Shown here piece by piece: positions 11,212-23,633 of a stretch of 64,000 nucleotides of DNA. The position numbers were made by a program, and so were the translations under genes. The notes beneath the pieces were generated by a model. The model did not search any database and was not told the DNA's origin. It worked only from the letters and a program-made list of their open reading frames with translations. The DNA is from Perkinsus marinus ATCC 50983 (taxonomy: Eukaryota; Perkinsozoa; Perkinsida; Perkinsidae): the NCBI RefSeq assembly GCF_000006405.1, contig NW_003209596.1:5755-69754 (forward strand). The letters are read 5' to 3'. Within the stretch, counting starts at the first letter, position 1. Each line of letters starts with the position of its first letter.

Positions 11212-12082
11212 CTATCTTCCACCGATCCGCTTACACCGTTCATTAGCATCTGCTCTCACACATGTAAGGGTTTGATTATGAGGATGTGGAGTCGACGACA
11301 GTTGAGGATCTGTCGATCGTCTCACCAATTCAGTGGTATCAGAATGACAGCTAGTGAATGTTGTTGATGATGATGGTCCTTTGCTCAATTGAGGTCCACT
11401 GGCCATAATACGATCCCATAGAAACTGATCGAAGCCATCAGATCTATGAGAAGAAGAAGAACCATCTTCTCCTGCTGTTGTCGTTGGCCAAACATCTTCA
11501 TCCTCATAAGACTGTCTTACCACGATGTGTAACGCCTTCACACACTCAGCCTCCTTAGTTCGACCGATCAGGTGTGAGACACTTGAAGGGAGGTCACCGA
11601 CCTCATTGTTTATAGTTAATCCGTCATCACATACTCTCTGAAAGTTAACATTGTGGCCTTTAGAATTGGCCCTAGACCCTCGACGTCGATTGGTTGCATT
11701 CATTCCGGCACTTTCCGATCCGACGCTACTGCTGCATGGCGAGCGCGTCCCCAACGGCACCGATCCTGGTGAGAGCTGGTCCTTCTCGTGAGAGCTCGAT
11801 CGAAAGCCTTCCGCGTCAAGTGGGGATAAACTACTAGGAGGCTGAGGAGCTCTCGTTACGACTGAAATAAGAACTGTCAGCTCATCAGTGAGGTGTATAC
11901 AATCTGCGAGGCCGCTTACATCGAGTAGCATGACGATATCCCCTTGAGCTCTTGGATTCTATGGGAAGGAATGGTTGGCCACCGGAATCAGCATCAGTTC
12001 CTGTTGACGACTGGAATGGTGTCAAGTAAGTCGGAAGTGATGCTCGGCGAGATGGACATGCTCCTGCTGGTAACAGGGTCAT
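11212..12082 (-). CDS. Ser-rich unidentified protein
   Basis: Starts at ATG 12082 (MTLLPAGACPSRRASLPTYL). A consensus intron, 11919-11862 (58 nt, GTAAG donor and TTTCAG acceptor), joins exon 1 to the long second exon, which runs to the stop at 11212. The second exon is also open upstream from ATG 11931, so a shorter protein without the intron is an alternative. The ~270-residue product is hydrophilic and Ser/Thr-rich with no transmembrane segment. One more ordered-looking stretch reads RTKEAECVKALHIVVRQSYE. No known domain is visible. It looks like a disordered regulatory protein, but that is inference from composition. Confidence 0.5.
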
Positions 12083-12697
12083 AAGATTACACTGAGGAAT
12101 ATAGGTTCCAAGTGCCAGGACAAGGGTTCGATCCCGGAGGTCCCCGTGAACTGCCTAAAATCTATGTGCTCTTCTAATTTACGGTGACAACCTACACGAG
12201 CTCCTTCCCCGATGAATCCCAAATAACCAGGTTGAGTGCAAATAACTTCTAACTAACATGGTTTAAATCCCTTAATGAGCCGCACAGCACATCGAGTGTT
12301 AACCAATCAAGTATTCAACGATGAGTAAGCGTTTCATTATATGCATATAATCTTCCATTACCATCCTAAATGTAGACAGTCAACTCAAGTCACTCATTAA
12401 TAATGATGTTAGAAATTACCAACGAAGTCGCAGGAGCTCTATGGAAGACAGCAGCAGGGAAAGTTAAGTAGATACTTCGGACAATCAGGAAGACCACACC
12501 AACCGAGGGCCCATGCAAGAAGACCCTCACACCTAGTGGGGCTACATGATACAGTTGCATCATGACCGTTCAATGATATTCGCAAAACTGCTAGTGTGAA
12601 TGGCAGAACTTGTGCCGTGGGGGGATTCGACCCTTTGTGGTCGTCTCATCGTCACCAACATCGCTGCATACATGCACTCTTGAGATAAACTACCATA
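12083..12697. other. intergenic region
   Basis: No supported gene. A GGGTTCGATCCC string near 12127 resembles a tRNA T-arm B box, but I could not fold a T stem or an acceptor stem around it. See the rejected items. Confidence 0.3.
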
Positions 12698-13830
12698 GTG
12701 CAGCACATCCCGAGGGGCATAGAACAACTACTACTGTATATAAATGATGTAGGACGACAGCTTTCAGATACTATAACCAATATGGAGGTGTGTGACGACT
12801 GTTATGACTACAGTCGCATACAGGCTCACTATGCATTGAACAGGGGAATGAACGTCGTCCATCTCGTACAGTGGATAACATAACGGGAGAGTACCGTCCA
12901 TTCGCCTCCGATACATACAAGCATCAACGAGCTGAAACGAGATGGGAACAACGCAGTGGACAACAACCGATTGGTACAGTGATAATGAGGAGGATGAGGA
13001 CGAGAGATAGGTCACTAAGGATAACGATAAGTATACAGCAGTGAAGAAGGTGGTGCACATGTGACGTAGACTCTACCCATTGATAGGTACGACCCAACGA
13101 AGGCAAGGATAGCGACTACAGGAAGATCACCTCAAGCGGGTCGAGCGGACATTATAGCTGTGTAACGATAGCATAATAATGGCGAAGTTGATCGGATACG
13201 ATGAAGGTAACGATGAGTCCTCAACTGCACTTGAATGGTCAGTAACACACTCACCTCAGAGCGCACAGGCCTCGAAAATTCGGAATACGAGTGAACGGGG
13301 AAAGAAGGGAGATCAGTTGAAAGTTGGTAAGAGATGAATGGCTCATTGTGACCGACTTCACAATGATGACTAGAACTACCAGAAGTACAGCAGACATCAT
13401 ATCAATACTTACAACCAATATCACAACTCTAATGGAACCCGCAATGTTGCCTAGATTTTATACAAGTACTTCAATCTTCTTCCATACAACAGTGATATAG
13501 ATGAGGAGACGGGGGTCTACGAGGATTCTCCTACAACTAATATCAGTATCGCTGCTGCTCTTACTGGTTGTTAAGACCTTATTTACATTATAATAGTATC
13601 GAGCATCACAACAGCAACAATGGTGGCTAATGATGATACTAGAACAGCAGAATGGAACAACAAGTCGAGCGCAACTAAGGCATCATGTTGCCACTCAACG
13701 CTGTGCCCTAAAAAGGCCTTTCCTCCGATGCAGACGAACAAGAGGTAAGAGGAACTGTTCAATAAACTGGCAATCGAATGAACATCATTCTATCAACCGA
13801 CGGAATGGACAATGCGAGATGATATAATGT
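12698..13830 (+). CDS. possible multi-exon gene, strand uncertain
   Basis: Several plus-strand segments look protein-coding and end at possible donor sites. Examples are a segment with CDDCYDYSRIQAHYALNRGM (to about 12882), one with SVTHSPQSAQASKIRNTSER ending at a GTAAGAG donor near 13330, and an acidic piece NSDIDEETGVYEDSPTTNIS around 13490-13570. A Gln-rich piece runs to about 13745. They do not join into one clean reading frame, and parts of the opposite strand are also open. I cannot assign a product or firm ends. It may be a fast-evolving disordered protein, an overlapping pair, or a decayed gene. Confidence 0.2.
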
Positions 13831-13933
13831 AGGGTTATGCCGCCATAACCTCGCTGTTACGCGGTATTCTTCGAGCTGCATAGGTCGCCATACCTCGGCT
13901 CTGAGGAAGACAAGTCATTATCATAAGGAGGAG

Positions 13934-14508
13934 TCATAGTCTCACCCTTGCTTCTCTCCTTCGCGGTGTTGAGACGATGACTGCGCCACGAGGTGAGCTC
14001 TGATACCTGAAAGTATCAGCACCATATCTGTATAGAGCTAAAATAAGAAGTTGCCTACGCATACAGGCTACATGATGGTGACACTCCGATGGCTCCGCGT
14101 GTACGTGGGGTATCACCAGCTGAGAGATAAACAGATTTTAATGAGGTACATAGGGAGCCGATGGCTGCTCACCTAGGCTGCTAGTGGTGATACGAGGGGA
14201 TGCACTAGGGTACCTGCTAATGGTTTACTCTGTGATAGGCATTAATAACTTACCGACGCCTATACATAGTAGGGGTGCTCATCACACCTGAAGTATTGTA
14301 AGGATAATCAAAAGAGCAACCCCACGCACTTACCAGAAGCATCCAAAGATCTGCTTGTTGCAGGTCGAGCTGATCTAGGCTTCCTATGGGCCATCAAGCC
14401 CGGTAGTGGAGGTAAGTGCTGATCATGATTACGCATAGATTCATCTGGGACACGTGTTGAGGAGGAAGTAGTTGAAGTAGATGGCAGGGCTGAAGGAGAG
14501 GCAATCAT
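13934..14508 (-). CDS. Ser/Arg/Thr-rich disordered protein, multi-exon
   Basis: Starts at ATG 14508. Exon 1 is Ser/Thr/Pro-rich and ends at a GTAAGTG donor after SRSLDASG. It is followed by a chain of very short exons with good GT-AG borders, all in phase: VMSTPTMYRRR, YPSASPRITTSSLAGDTPRT, then GVSPSCSLYA and YQSSPRGAVIVSTPRRREAR near 13950. The phase-consistent chain supports a real gene even though no domain is visible. The composition suggests a basic, disordered protein. Its 3' end may extend beyond 13934 through further exons. Confidence 0.4.
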
Positions 14509-14881
14509 GTAAGAAGAGTCGATATGGTGTTACACCCATCCATATGCAGTGTTGGTGTTAGCGGTACCACACCCTCTTTGTACGGCGTTGGTGTCGAGTC
14601 GAGAGACCTGATAGGATATAGTCCAAGGGGGTCATCGGACACATTACCCCGCACTGCTTGGCGTTGTTATGTTATCCACCACATTTTTGCTCTCAGCACA
14701 TCCCATGGCGATGGAGAATACTTTCAAGACACTAACCTACCCTGGGTAGACACTCAGGACCAATGACAAAGGCAATCCTTCAAACTCAAGGCGGAAAACA
14801 AGTTAAAACGAAACCATCCATTATCCAAGAACTTGAATGACACTGAAGGGTACCCATGCACGTTAGCATGGAGGTCATAGG

Positions 14882-17800
14882 TCAGCTACTATCACTTGAC
14901 ATATCTTCATCTCTGTCCGCCCCGTCGACCGTGTCTTCTGGTGCTCTGAGAGATGAATCAATACTAGAGCTAGAACCAAATGTGCACGGTGCTACAGAGC
15001 CCGTACGAATACCCATCACCTTCCGGTCCCGTCTGCCCCCCCTGGATGGTGCCTGGGAATCCACCTCACCAGCAGACTTCATCTCGCTCGAAAGTCGGAC
15101 CCCACTAGGTTCCGTGGTCGGGACCGCCTCCTGCCTTATATCATCCTCACAAGACTCGTTGCTCCTCTCGGTACTCGGACTGGACTCATAAGAACGGAAG
15201 ACCTCATCATACGTGTAGAGACCGCCATCATCTTTGCCATCCAACTGCTCTACTGACGCCGGCTCCTGAAATTACATAATCACTACACTTGAAAAGGAAA
15301 ACACAAACCTGATTCACAGGCCGCTGGGGCAAGACGCCATTCGGCTGACGCTTATCTACATAAACCAAGTCTGGTAACCTTCGAGATAACCTGAAAGGCT
15401 CCTCCTCAAGGATGGTCTACTCCCTCTCAATCCCACCCAGAGCCATCTGTTTGACCATTCCCATCATTGATCCTAGTAACACTCCAGCTGGCGTATCCAG
15501 TCCCTGTCCCTAGCTCCAATAACTGCGAGTGAAAATTGAGCAACCACGGCTTTTGCGATGCTGTAAGGACCGTACCTACAACGACAGTGGCATGGGATTT
15601 TCGTGTTTCAGAGCATCACAGTGAAATTCATCTCTAAGATGGCGATACATGCTCTCCTCCCCATCGAGAGCCACTGCACTGGTGCACTCATCCAGCAGTG
15701 CCCAAGCGGGCTGCGGAAACTGAGTAATACCAGCATCATCAAGAGGAGCTCCATGATGGGAAGAAACCAATATTACAATAGCCTAGCCATGCCTATTCTC
15801 TGCTGTCACCAAGACTAAGCTTATTCTCCCAATCCTCATCTAGAGTTAGTAGCCCTTCAGACTGGCGTGGTACGAGATAGCTCAAATGAACATGATGTAA
15901 GCATTCCTCAACTCTCGACAGAGTTGTCTCATCAGCGCCGGCCTGACGCTAGCATCATGGAGGCTCACCATTGTGCGTTATTAAACCGTGCAGGATTACC
16001 CTGTGCGGATAAGTGACCAAGTCTGCTAGAGTTCCTTCTGGCATATACGGCTTCGTTGGAACGTAATGCAGTTCCTTAGCCGATGGAGTTAGTAGTGTAC
16101 CACCACCAGGAGACCACAGCCCTACTATAGTACCTGTTCGTGCTCATGTAGTGGATCTAAACCATAGAGCCAGGGATTACGTAGAACACCGCTCTTGCCA
16201 CAACCGTTGGGGCCAGTTATGATCATACCCTTATCAGTATTGGAATCCACCATGATGCTCAGCTGGGATGCCTATAGTAAGTACACTGTCGCAATACCAC
16301 ATGAGGCTATCCTACCAGTACAAGACCCCCATCAGGGGTCTGAATATCCACTTGCTCAAGCTTTATCATATCCTTGGCAACTTCTGCGACGTGACTAGAT
16401 TCAGCTAAGGTGTATTCCAAATAAATCCGTCAGTGACCATCAAGAATTACCATCAACTCTCCCATCCAACCGAGCGGTAGTTTTCTCACAGGCCCTCAGG
16501 AGCTCTTCCACCTGGGACGATACCAATATAAAGTTTGACTATTGTGCATATGTAGCAGCACTACCCTTGAAGCATGTCCACTAGCTCCCACCCACTTGCC
16601 ACCCAGCTCCATCAACATACCCAATGCCGAGAATGAATGCGATACCACAGAGCCAAGATACCTAACAAGTGCTCAGCCACAACCCCCAAACGATTTCGAT
16701 TTTCACCTCAGTGTATGACTCAGATACTCATCTCCTTCAACGCCACCAGCGCCTTGGCGGTACATAAGGCTGAGCACCCAAGATGCGTTCTGGGGTACCA
16801 TCTGGGATATGAAAAAATCGAATATGCCGTAGAAATGTTCAAGCCTCTTGGAGGTACGTTGGAAGTCTAACTTAGCCGCCAACAACCTGAGTGATATCCC
16901 CTAACCTGTGACCTGGATGACTCGTTCTATCAGTACTTATCAGCTGTCCGTGACTCTACAGCACCACCATCGAGGAAGGCGATGGACTCAGCACACTGAC
17001 TCAGTCGGGCATGGAACATTGAGAAGGCCCCATCTACAACTCATATTCCCACGGCAAACACAATGAAAATGCGGTACCCAGCTCCTCTCGTTTGGCCGTC
17101 AATCCGGCAAGATCAGGACGGATGAGACGAAGGAACACCATCCCGGAAATGATGTAGGTCAATAAAGAAGACAGACCAGTGGTGCCTGAGGTGGTAGGCT
17201 CATTACCATAACTAACAAGACAATGCTCCTCATATCTACCCGTAAGCTGCAAGACACCCGCACTAAACCAGCCCAGATCCACCAGCGGCTTTAGTGTATC
17301 ACTGAGCATGTTTGCCAGAGCCTCAGCCAACTATCAAGAGGAACGCACTTAGAATGGCAGGAAGCCCTGATGTATCCCACCTTAGGGACGTCCTCCACAA
17401 TGACCTGATCACAGCCGCCAGCTGGCGATACCAAGTGATAGAAGGTGGAGTCCTTGAAATACCTACACGTACATGCGAAAGTGAAGTACACAACCCCACC
17501 TACCGTTTAGAGAGTGTATTCGTGAGTTGTCGCCGCCAATGGTCGGCAATGCCAGCCTCAATGATATCACCAAGAGGAGTGAGAACAGCCTGAACGAGGC
17601 CCATCATAAGGGCATTAACTACCTAATATAGACTGACATCATGCTCGACCGCATCGTGATAATACTGATCATCATACCAAAGCATAGAAATCCACAGTCT
17701 TCCTCTGCATTAGCAACCTCAATGCATGACCATTGATATGAGCTATCCTATTACTAACGTAGGTTCCTAATATCCACATGGTCAGGTATGCTAGCGTCAA

Positions 17801-20800
17801 TTATTATCCCACTTCCAATGATGACCGATAAAAGCCCCATCAACCTCGCGCCTTGAGCCCTATCAATGGGACCCAGGAGCTTCACTAGACGTGGTATATT
17901 GACGGTAGTCTGTGTAGTAAGGCCACTACGCTGGGAACCTACACCAGCGGCTATTGAATGTGGTCACATTCACTCATCATAGGTATTAGCTCACCTGGGC
18001 CATGCGGATTACTCTCACGTGACTGGTTAGTTGTAGTCATAGCACTACCTAGCTGCTGTAGGGACCCCGTCTCTGGGAGAGAGCACTCACACGAGGCATG
18101 AAAACGGGTCAACCCTACTCTCGAACCGACGGACAATCTCGGTAAAAGGTAAGGCGCCTGTTTGGAGGAGGGACTGCAAGGACTGCGATGCTTTGAATGG
18201 TGCATTGCGAGCTGTGGACCCTTCGATAGACGTTATAGTATACCTTCTCAACGATAGCAGGCTAACCGTACTCAGTAGCAGGGGAGAGCTCACCCTCCAC
18301 AACCATCCAGTGTAACCATATGATGATGGAACTCATGCAGTGCTGGACGATGGGATATAGTAATAAGTGATATACCAAGTTGACCACATAACTTGAAGAG
18401 CCTTCGTTCCATCTTAATACTCACCGCCGAAGTACACTCGTCCAAGATAGCAAAGGTAGGCCTGTGCCAGAATAGTCGTGCCATTGATAATCTCTGCTGC
18501 TCCCCTAGAGATAGCCGGGAATCCCAATCGATAACACCTACCAGGAAGCTGCCTATCGCTAATGCAGTCCAAGGACATACTATTAAAGTCATTGAGATGA
18601 GATAGTTCAACCAGGCGTAGTAACGATACCAGCTGCCCCTCATCTGGTCTGTTGCTATCAGGATAACATATGTTATCGGAAAGGGTGCCCACAACACAAT
18701 AGGGCTTCTGGGGTAGGTAGAATACATAGCTATGAAGGCCAACTCCTCCCCTACTACCAGGCCTAGTGATGGTACCTGATATATCAATTATAATCTTGCC
18801 GTCACTCGACTAAGCTCAACTTGCCACCACTTATAACTCTTCGTTGGCCTACCTCGCTTAATATCCCATAGACCACCCAAGCACCGGAAAATACTAGATT
18901 TCCCAGCACCATTCGGGCCACATATAATGACATTATCCCCTCTGCTGATACGGAGGTTGAGGTCCGTAACCTGGGCCGAGGCAAGTAGTGCCTCGCGAGA
19001 GAAGACTCCATTACTAGACGATGCCCCGTGGGAGTATCGATATCTACTCCCTCGAAAATGACTTCAGCCGCTTCGGCGTCAGCACTGAACCTCCTCCGAG
19101 TTGCCTCGGCCTTAGCTTTGGATGAGGTCAATGCCTTCCGATCCTCCATCTCTATGACCTATGGTCTAATATAACCAACAATAGCATCATCATCATCACT
19201 ACTACCAGCCTCCCACAACGATCCACCAAGCCTGCCAGTCGAGCTAGTGTCCCTGCTAGTCTGGCGAATTGGGCACATGCTACCAGTTCCATGAGGAGCA
19301 TGTCTGTCAGATATCTGAGAACGGATATAAAGGAAATAATAGCAAGGTGATAGAACGTCTCGAGTGTACTGACCTTATCTGATATAGCATATCGCCTTTA
19401 GATTTCCCTGCCCTACTCTGTTTGAAGAAGGGTATAAGGATAAGGTACATGGCTAGAGTAAACGTACAGTAACGTGCAACGTATCTGAGAGCACAATGCC
19501 AAGCTAATAACCATCCTACCACCTACTCCTGCAACACGTTCGATATGAAGTTATCATGACGTATCTTATCCAAGTATGCCAAGAGCCTTTCAAATGCATT
19601 CTGGAGCACTTCACTCTCATATGGCCTATAAGGAGGTGGGATATCACTAGGTACAATCCTGTGTCAATACCCTCCTTGGTAAAGGGCAACAGCCTCAGAG
19701 TTCCTGGCCAGTCTAGAATGCCCATGCTTATATGTAGACTCGAGCTTTCGTAGTCGCTTCCCTAACAGTATAACCACCGACTAAACCAAGTCGGAGATCT
19801 CCTCACTCACTCTGTGAACCATAGTCCGGGGCTAAGCGTTGGACTATAAGGTAGGATGATGCTGCATACCTACAGCATGTCATAGCTCAGCTTTGCTAGG
19901 TGAGGTTGGTAGTACAATATCGGACCAGCAGTGAGCTTCAGACCATCCATCCTTGATCCACTTATGCTCTTGGCAAACGGATATATAAGGCTCGAGAAAA
20001 ACGTGAAGTTGGTGATACTATTAACTAAGTCACATGCTGCGAGCCCAAGATCCCTCGTGAGGAGTGGAACCTATCGTCGAAGTCACAATAAGGGATATGG
20101 AGTGATGTCACATCAGTGCATATCCTATCATAAGCATGAGCCTTCCCCTGAAGGTGATAGTAGTTTAGGCTGTCGAAGTAGAGGCCCTGTAGATACATAG
20201 CCATTTTAGCATGCCAATGGCGACCAAGACTACCTAAGATACCAAAGGTTAACCAATTAGAAGAAAAGTGAAGCATCCCATAGTACTAACAAAATTAGCC
20301 AGGGCTTTACTCGCGACGGATAGGGCAAAACCCAAGGCCAGATTGCGGATGAGGAGTGATCCAAAGACATCCTTGCGGCCCTCAAAGACCGCTCTAAAAA
20401 GTTCTCCTTGTAACCTAGCCTTCCGGACATCTATTTGAGCAAAGATGCATGCTATCCCCAACATGAATATACCTGATCACATCAGGGGGTTATCCTTAGC
20501 AGTAATAAACCCGATAGGCATAATAACACATCGGAGCAACTCCTTACAAAGCTTCTGAGCATGCCTGTCATTCTTGAGATCAAGTATCCTAATTATGACC
20601 CTCCACAGATCACTTCGTGACAGCTTCTTCCTCGCCGAATGGCCTTCAATATCATCTACAAGGCGCTGACTCTTACAAATGCATCTCCAACGTAAGCATA
20701 CCTTCATCGCGAGTGGATCTATCCACACAGTCCTTGCTTGCTTTATTCCTATTAGCCCTAATAACACCGACAGCCCCTATTGCTGCTGAACCTAGTATCG

Positions 20801-20849
20801 CTGTCCATACTAGCTGAGACTTCACTATACGACTAGGTCTAACCACCAT
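14882..20849 (-). CDS. ABCD-type (peroxisomal half-transporter family) ABC transporter, apparently a fused full transporter
   Basis: Two ABCD-like halves (TMD-NBD, TMD-NBD) follow each other. Half 1 starts at ATG 20849 ([20 protein letters not shown]) and has the ABCD loop [20 protein letters not shown], equivalent to the EEIAFY motif. Its NBD has Walker [25 protein letters not shown], signature [15 protein letters not shown], Walker [13 protein letters not shown] and the H-loop region [11 protein letters not shown]. Half 2 begins near 18040 and has [12 protein letters not shown], Walker [24 protein letters not shown], and LLDECTSAV followed by a diverged H-loop region. It ends with a Ser/Asp-rich tail. 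Only 46 nt separate the possible stop of half 1 (18087) from the first ATG of half 2, and a GTGTGAGT...CAG splice joins them in frame, so one polypeptide is likely. ABCD proteins import acyl-CoAs into peroxisomes. The NBD2 signature region is irregular (see findings). Confidence 0.75.
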
Positions 20850-21803
20850 TTATTGTTAATGAAACTAGGCTAGCTACATACAGTGCAACCTTGCTGAGAG
20901 GCTGAAGAATACAAAACTTGGATTTTAACTGCTGGCTCGAGCCTATGGGGAGTCCCCATTGGGGGACACATTTAGTGCAAACACTTGATGTTGAATGTTA
21001 ACATAGTAGCAGTTTATACATGGGATACTGGCACTAACTGGAGTATTGATTAGTCTATGGATGAAGGCGCCATCTTGAATCTAACGGGTTGTTCAATGAA
21101 CCGTTCCGGAGTCATAAGAACGTTTCCAGGACCGTGGCTAGAAATGTTTGTAAGACGCTAAGCAAGTTTCTGGATGTCAACACCTTCATGGGAGTAGAAA
21201 CGCGTGCATGAGAATTTTGTGGCGCATGAGAGAGTTTCGTAGCGCGTGGTATTGCTTCAATAAATGCACAAGTCAGCAATTCAACAACTGATATGCTGAA
21301 TAATGAATATCATCAGCGTAGTAATGCTGACATCTGAGAACCATAGTGCTATAATTACTATAAAGTTTATCAATAATGAAAGAGAGTGACAACCTGAAGC
21401 TGTTCAACCGTCAAAAATCATCATTTGAGTACTATTGGCATACCCCCTCAAACTCTTCGCCAGGAAAAACTACTAGAAGAGGTGATTCATTCAACTTGCT
21501 TGGTGTTAATCCCATATGGAGGAGTGAACTCTAACCATGGAGTGCTCTCACCATAACCAGCGTACGAGAGATAATATCATATCCAACAAACGGACATTTA
21601 TCGTCTCGTGAGACATTAAAGAGGGCCCTGGACAACCTTGCATGCGACCGTCCTAGTAGAACATAGATATATCACTCAACATCACTAACTACTGAGCAGT
21701 GATCTCTGACTGGAGGATTCCTGTGTTCGTGTGAGAACTATGAATCATATTTCTGACCGTGCTAATCTACGCAGTGTGTGTGGTTGAATCAACCCTTGCC
21801 TAC
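20850..21803. other. divergent intergenic region between ABC transporter and TFIIH subunit genes
   Basis: The two flanking genes diverge from this ~950-bp spacer, so it should carry both promoters. I see no open frame of interest and no TATA-like or other element that I can defend. Confidence 0.4.
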
Positions 21804-23489
21804 ATGACAGAGTTAGTCGAGGATGTAGTTTTGGAGAAGTCGGCAGGGGATTCCAGTGGTGCTGGACAATTGGACGAGGCTCATGCATGGGAGGCTGATT
21901 ACACTAAGAGTTGGATCAACATCACCAAAGACCAGTATCGTACACGGGAAATAAATACGGTATAGAGTGATGTGTGTTTAGGCACGGCAAACTGGTAGTG
22001 CGAGACGAAGCCTCCATTGCTCGGAAGTGAGGCGTTTTATCTACCCATATTTCATAGTACATCGCCTAACCAGATACCCGCGGAACTACGATGGTGTGCT
22101 CCCAGTCTCAGCTGGTGAGGATGGCGAACTAGTCCATAAGCAGTCAATGGCCTTGAAGAGAGGCTTACTACGGTTCCTGTACTTGGTAGTAGATATGAGC
22201 TCTGCTATGCAGAATATGGATTACAAACAGAATAGGTTATATCAAGGGGGATCACGCCGAAGTCATTCTCTGATGATCTCAGGTTAGATTTCGTAGTATC
22301 GCATCTTTGTCGTAATTTCATCCCCCAATACTTCGACCTCAACCCTATCAGTAACCTGTCCGTCCTTGCATTACGAGACCAGAGGGCTCACTTCGTCACG
22401 CGTAACCATTTCCGCTCAACCATATACTATACTACTCAAGCATGCAGGTATGTCGGGCCAACCGGCCTCCCAAATGGAGCGAGTCCTCCAGTTCTCCACT
22501 GGTGGGGCCTCAGGCTCAGCATCCCTCGTCAATGCACTTGAAGCAGTGGGTCAGGCTGCTAAAGGGAGTCTACCTCGTTATGGTGATATATAGGGGAGAG
22601 AGTATGGGTGGATTACGATCCTTATCAGGCACACGTGAGGTGTTAATAGTATGGGGTTCGTTGCACTCAGCAGATCCACCTACCAGTGGAAAGCTCATAC
22701 CAGACTGTGTTGATAGGCTTATAGAGGAAATCAAGCCCAACTCAGTGAGGGTAATCTATTCTTCCATGTCTGTCCAGACATGATCATCACGCCCAGGTGT
22801 CTGTGATATCACTATCGCCAGAACTGTATGCGTTACGGAAAGTTGTAGAGATGACTGGTGGCACCTTCTCTGTTGCTACTAGTCCTATACATTTCAAACG
22901 TTTAATGCAGAGTAAGTTCTCTGTTCGCTACCAATACTGGAGTCTAGGGTAATCAGAGCATCTCACGCCACCAAATTGGGTGAGCTCCCCGAGCTATATC
23001 AAAATGGGATTCCCAGTACGAAGAGCATGCGATGGTAACCATACAGCAGATCCACCAATAAAGTGTATGTGTCACAATAGGCTACAAAAGACCTTCGTGT
23101 GAGTCTTGCTAAACAGTGTTGTGGTGGTGGGGAGTTATGCCTATACAATCAGGTACATTTGTCCACAGTGCCACAGCCCAGTCTGTGAGATACCAGTTAA
23201 CTGTCCAGTATGTAGACTTCCCTTAGTGGATGATGATGCGCTGAAGAAACATCATCGACACATTTACTCTATGCCAACGTAATCAAGTTCCTACTTCCCA
23301 AGTAGCTGAGTCTAATATAGGTACACCTTACTACCGACGGTAGACTACCCCAAGTCCTATACATGCCAATTTTGTGGAACTGACTTCACAGAGGGCGGCG
23401 CTAGATGTGATCAGTGTTTGAGTGATGTTTGCTACGAATGTGATATGTTTGCTCATAACAAGCTCCGTCACTGTCCTGGATGCTTGTAG
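21804..23489 (+). CDS. SSL1: TFIIH subunit p44 / SSL1 (GTF2H2)
   Basis: This is a core subunit of transcription and repair factor TFIIH that stimulates the XPD helicase. Exons spliced by GT-AG junctions give the N-terminal AWEADYTKSW, then the von Willebrand A-like SSL1 domain: LKRGLLRFLYLVVDMSSAMQ, NRLDFVVSHLCRNFIPQYFD, LNPISNLSVLALRD, GSASLVNALEAV and TREVLIVWGSLHSADP, ending with TGGTFSVATS. The C-terminus has the C4 zinc motifs CPQCHSPVCEIPVNCPVC and a C4C4 RING-like module (CQFCGTDF, CDQCLSDVCYECD, HCPGC), all as in p44. The start at ATG 21804 is chosen as the first Met before the acidic N-terminus. The 3' end faces the convergent secreted-protein gene 145 bp away. Confidence 0.9.
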
Positions 23490-23633
23490 TTTCTCAAGTA
23501 CTGCGTGTTCCCGTTGGTTAAGTAACAACACAATAGATGATGTTTACATGTAAGGAAAAGGATGGTTTATATTTACACCACAACCTAGTGGACAGTGTAT
23601 GCAGGACATTAAGGAAAACACATGATAGCCGAT

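Noticed and set aside
12100-12180. GGGTTCGATCCC resembling a tRNA B box
   Set aside because: The bases around it do not form a five-pair T stem, and no matching A box, anticodon arm or acceptor stem was found upstream on that strand.
15406-15470. In-frame TAG in the C-terminal part of the ABC transporter
   Set aside because: A 39-nt GT-AG intron ending exactly at that TAG removes it and keeps the frame.
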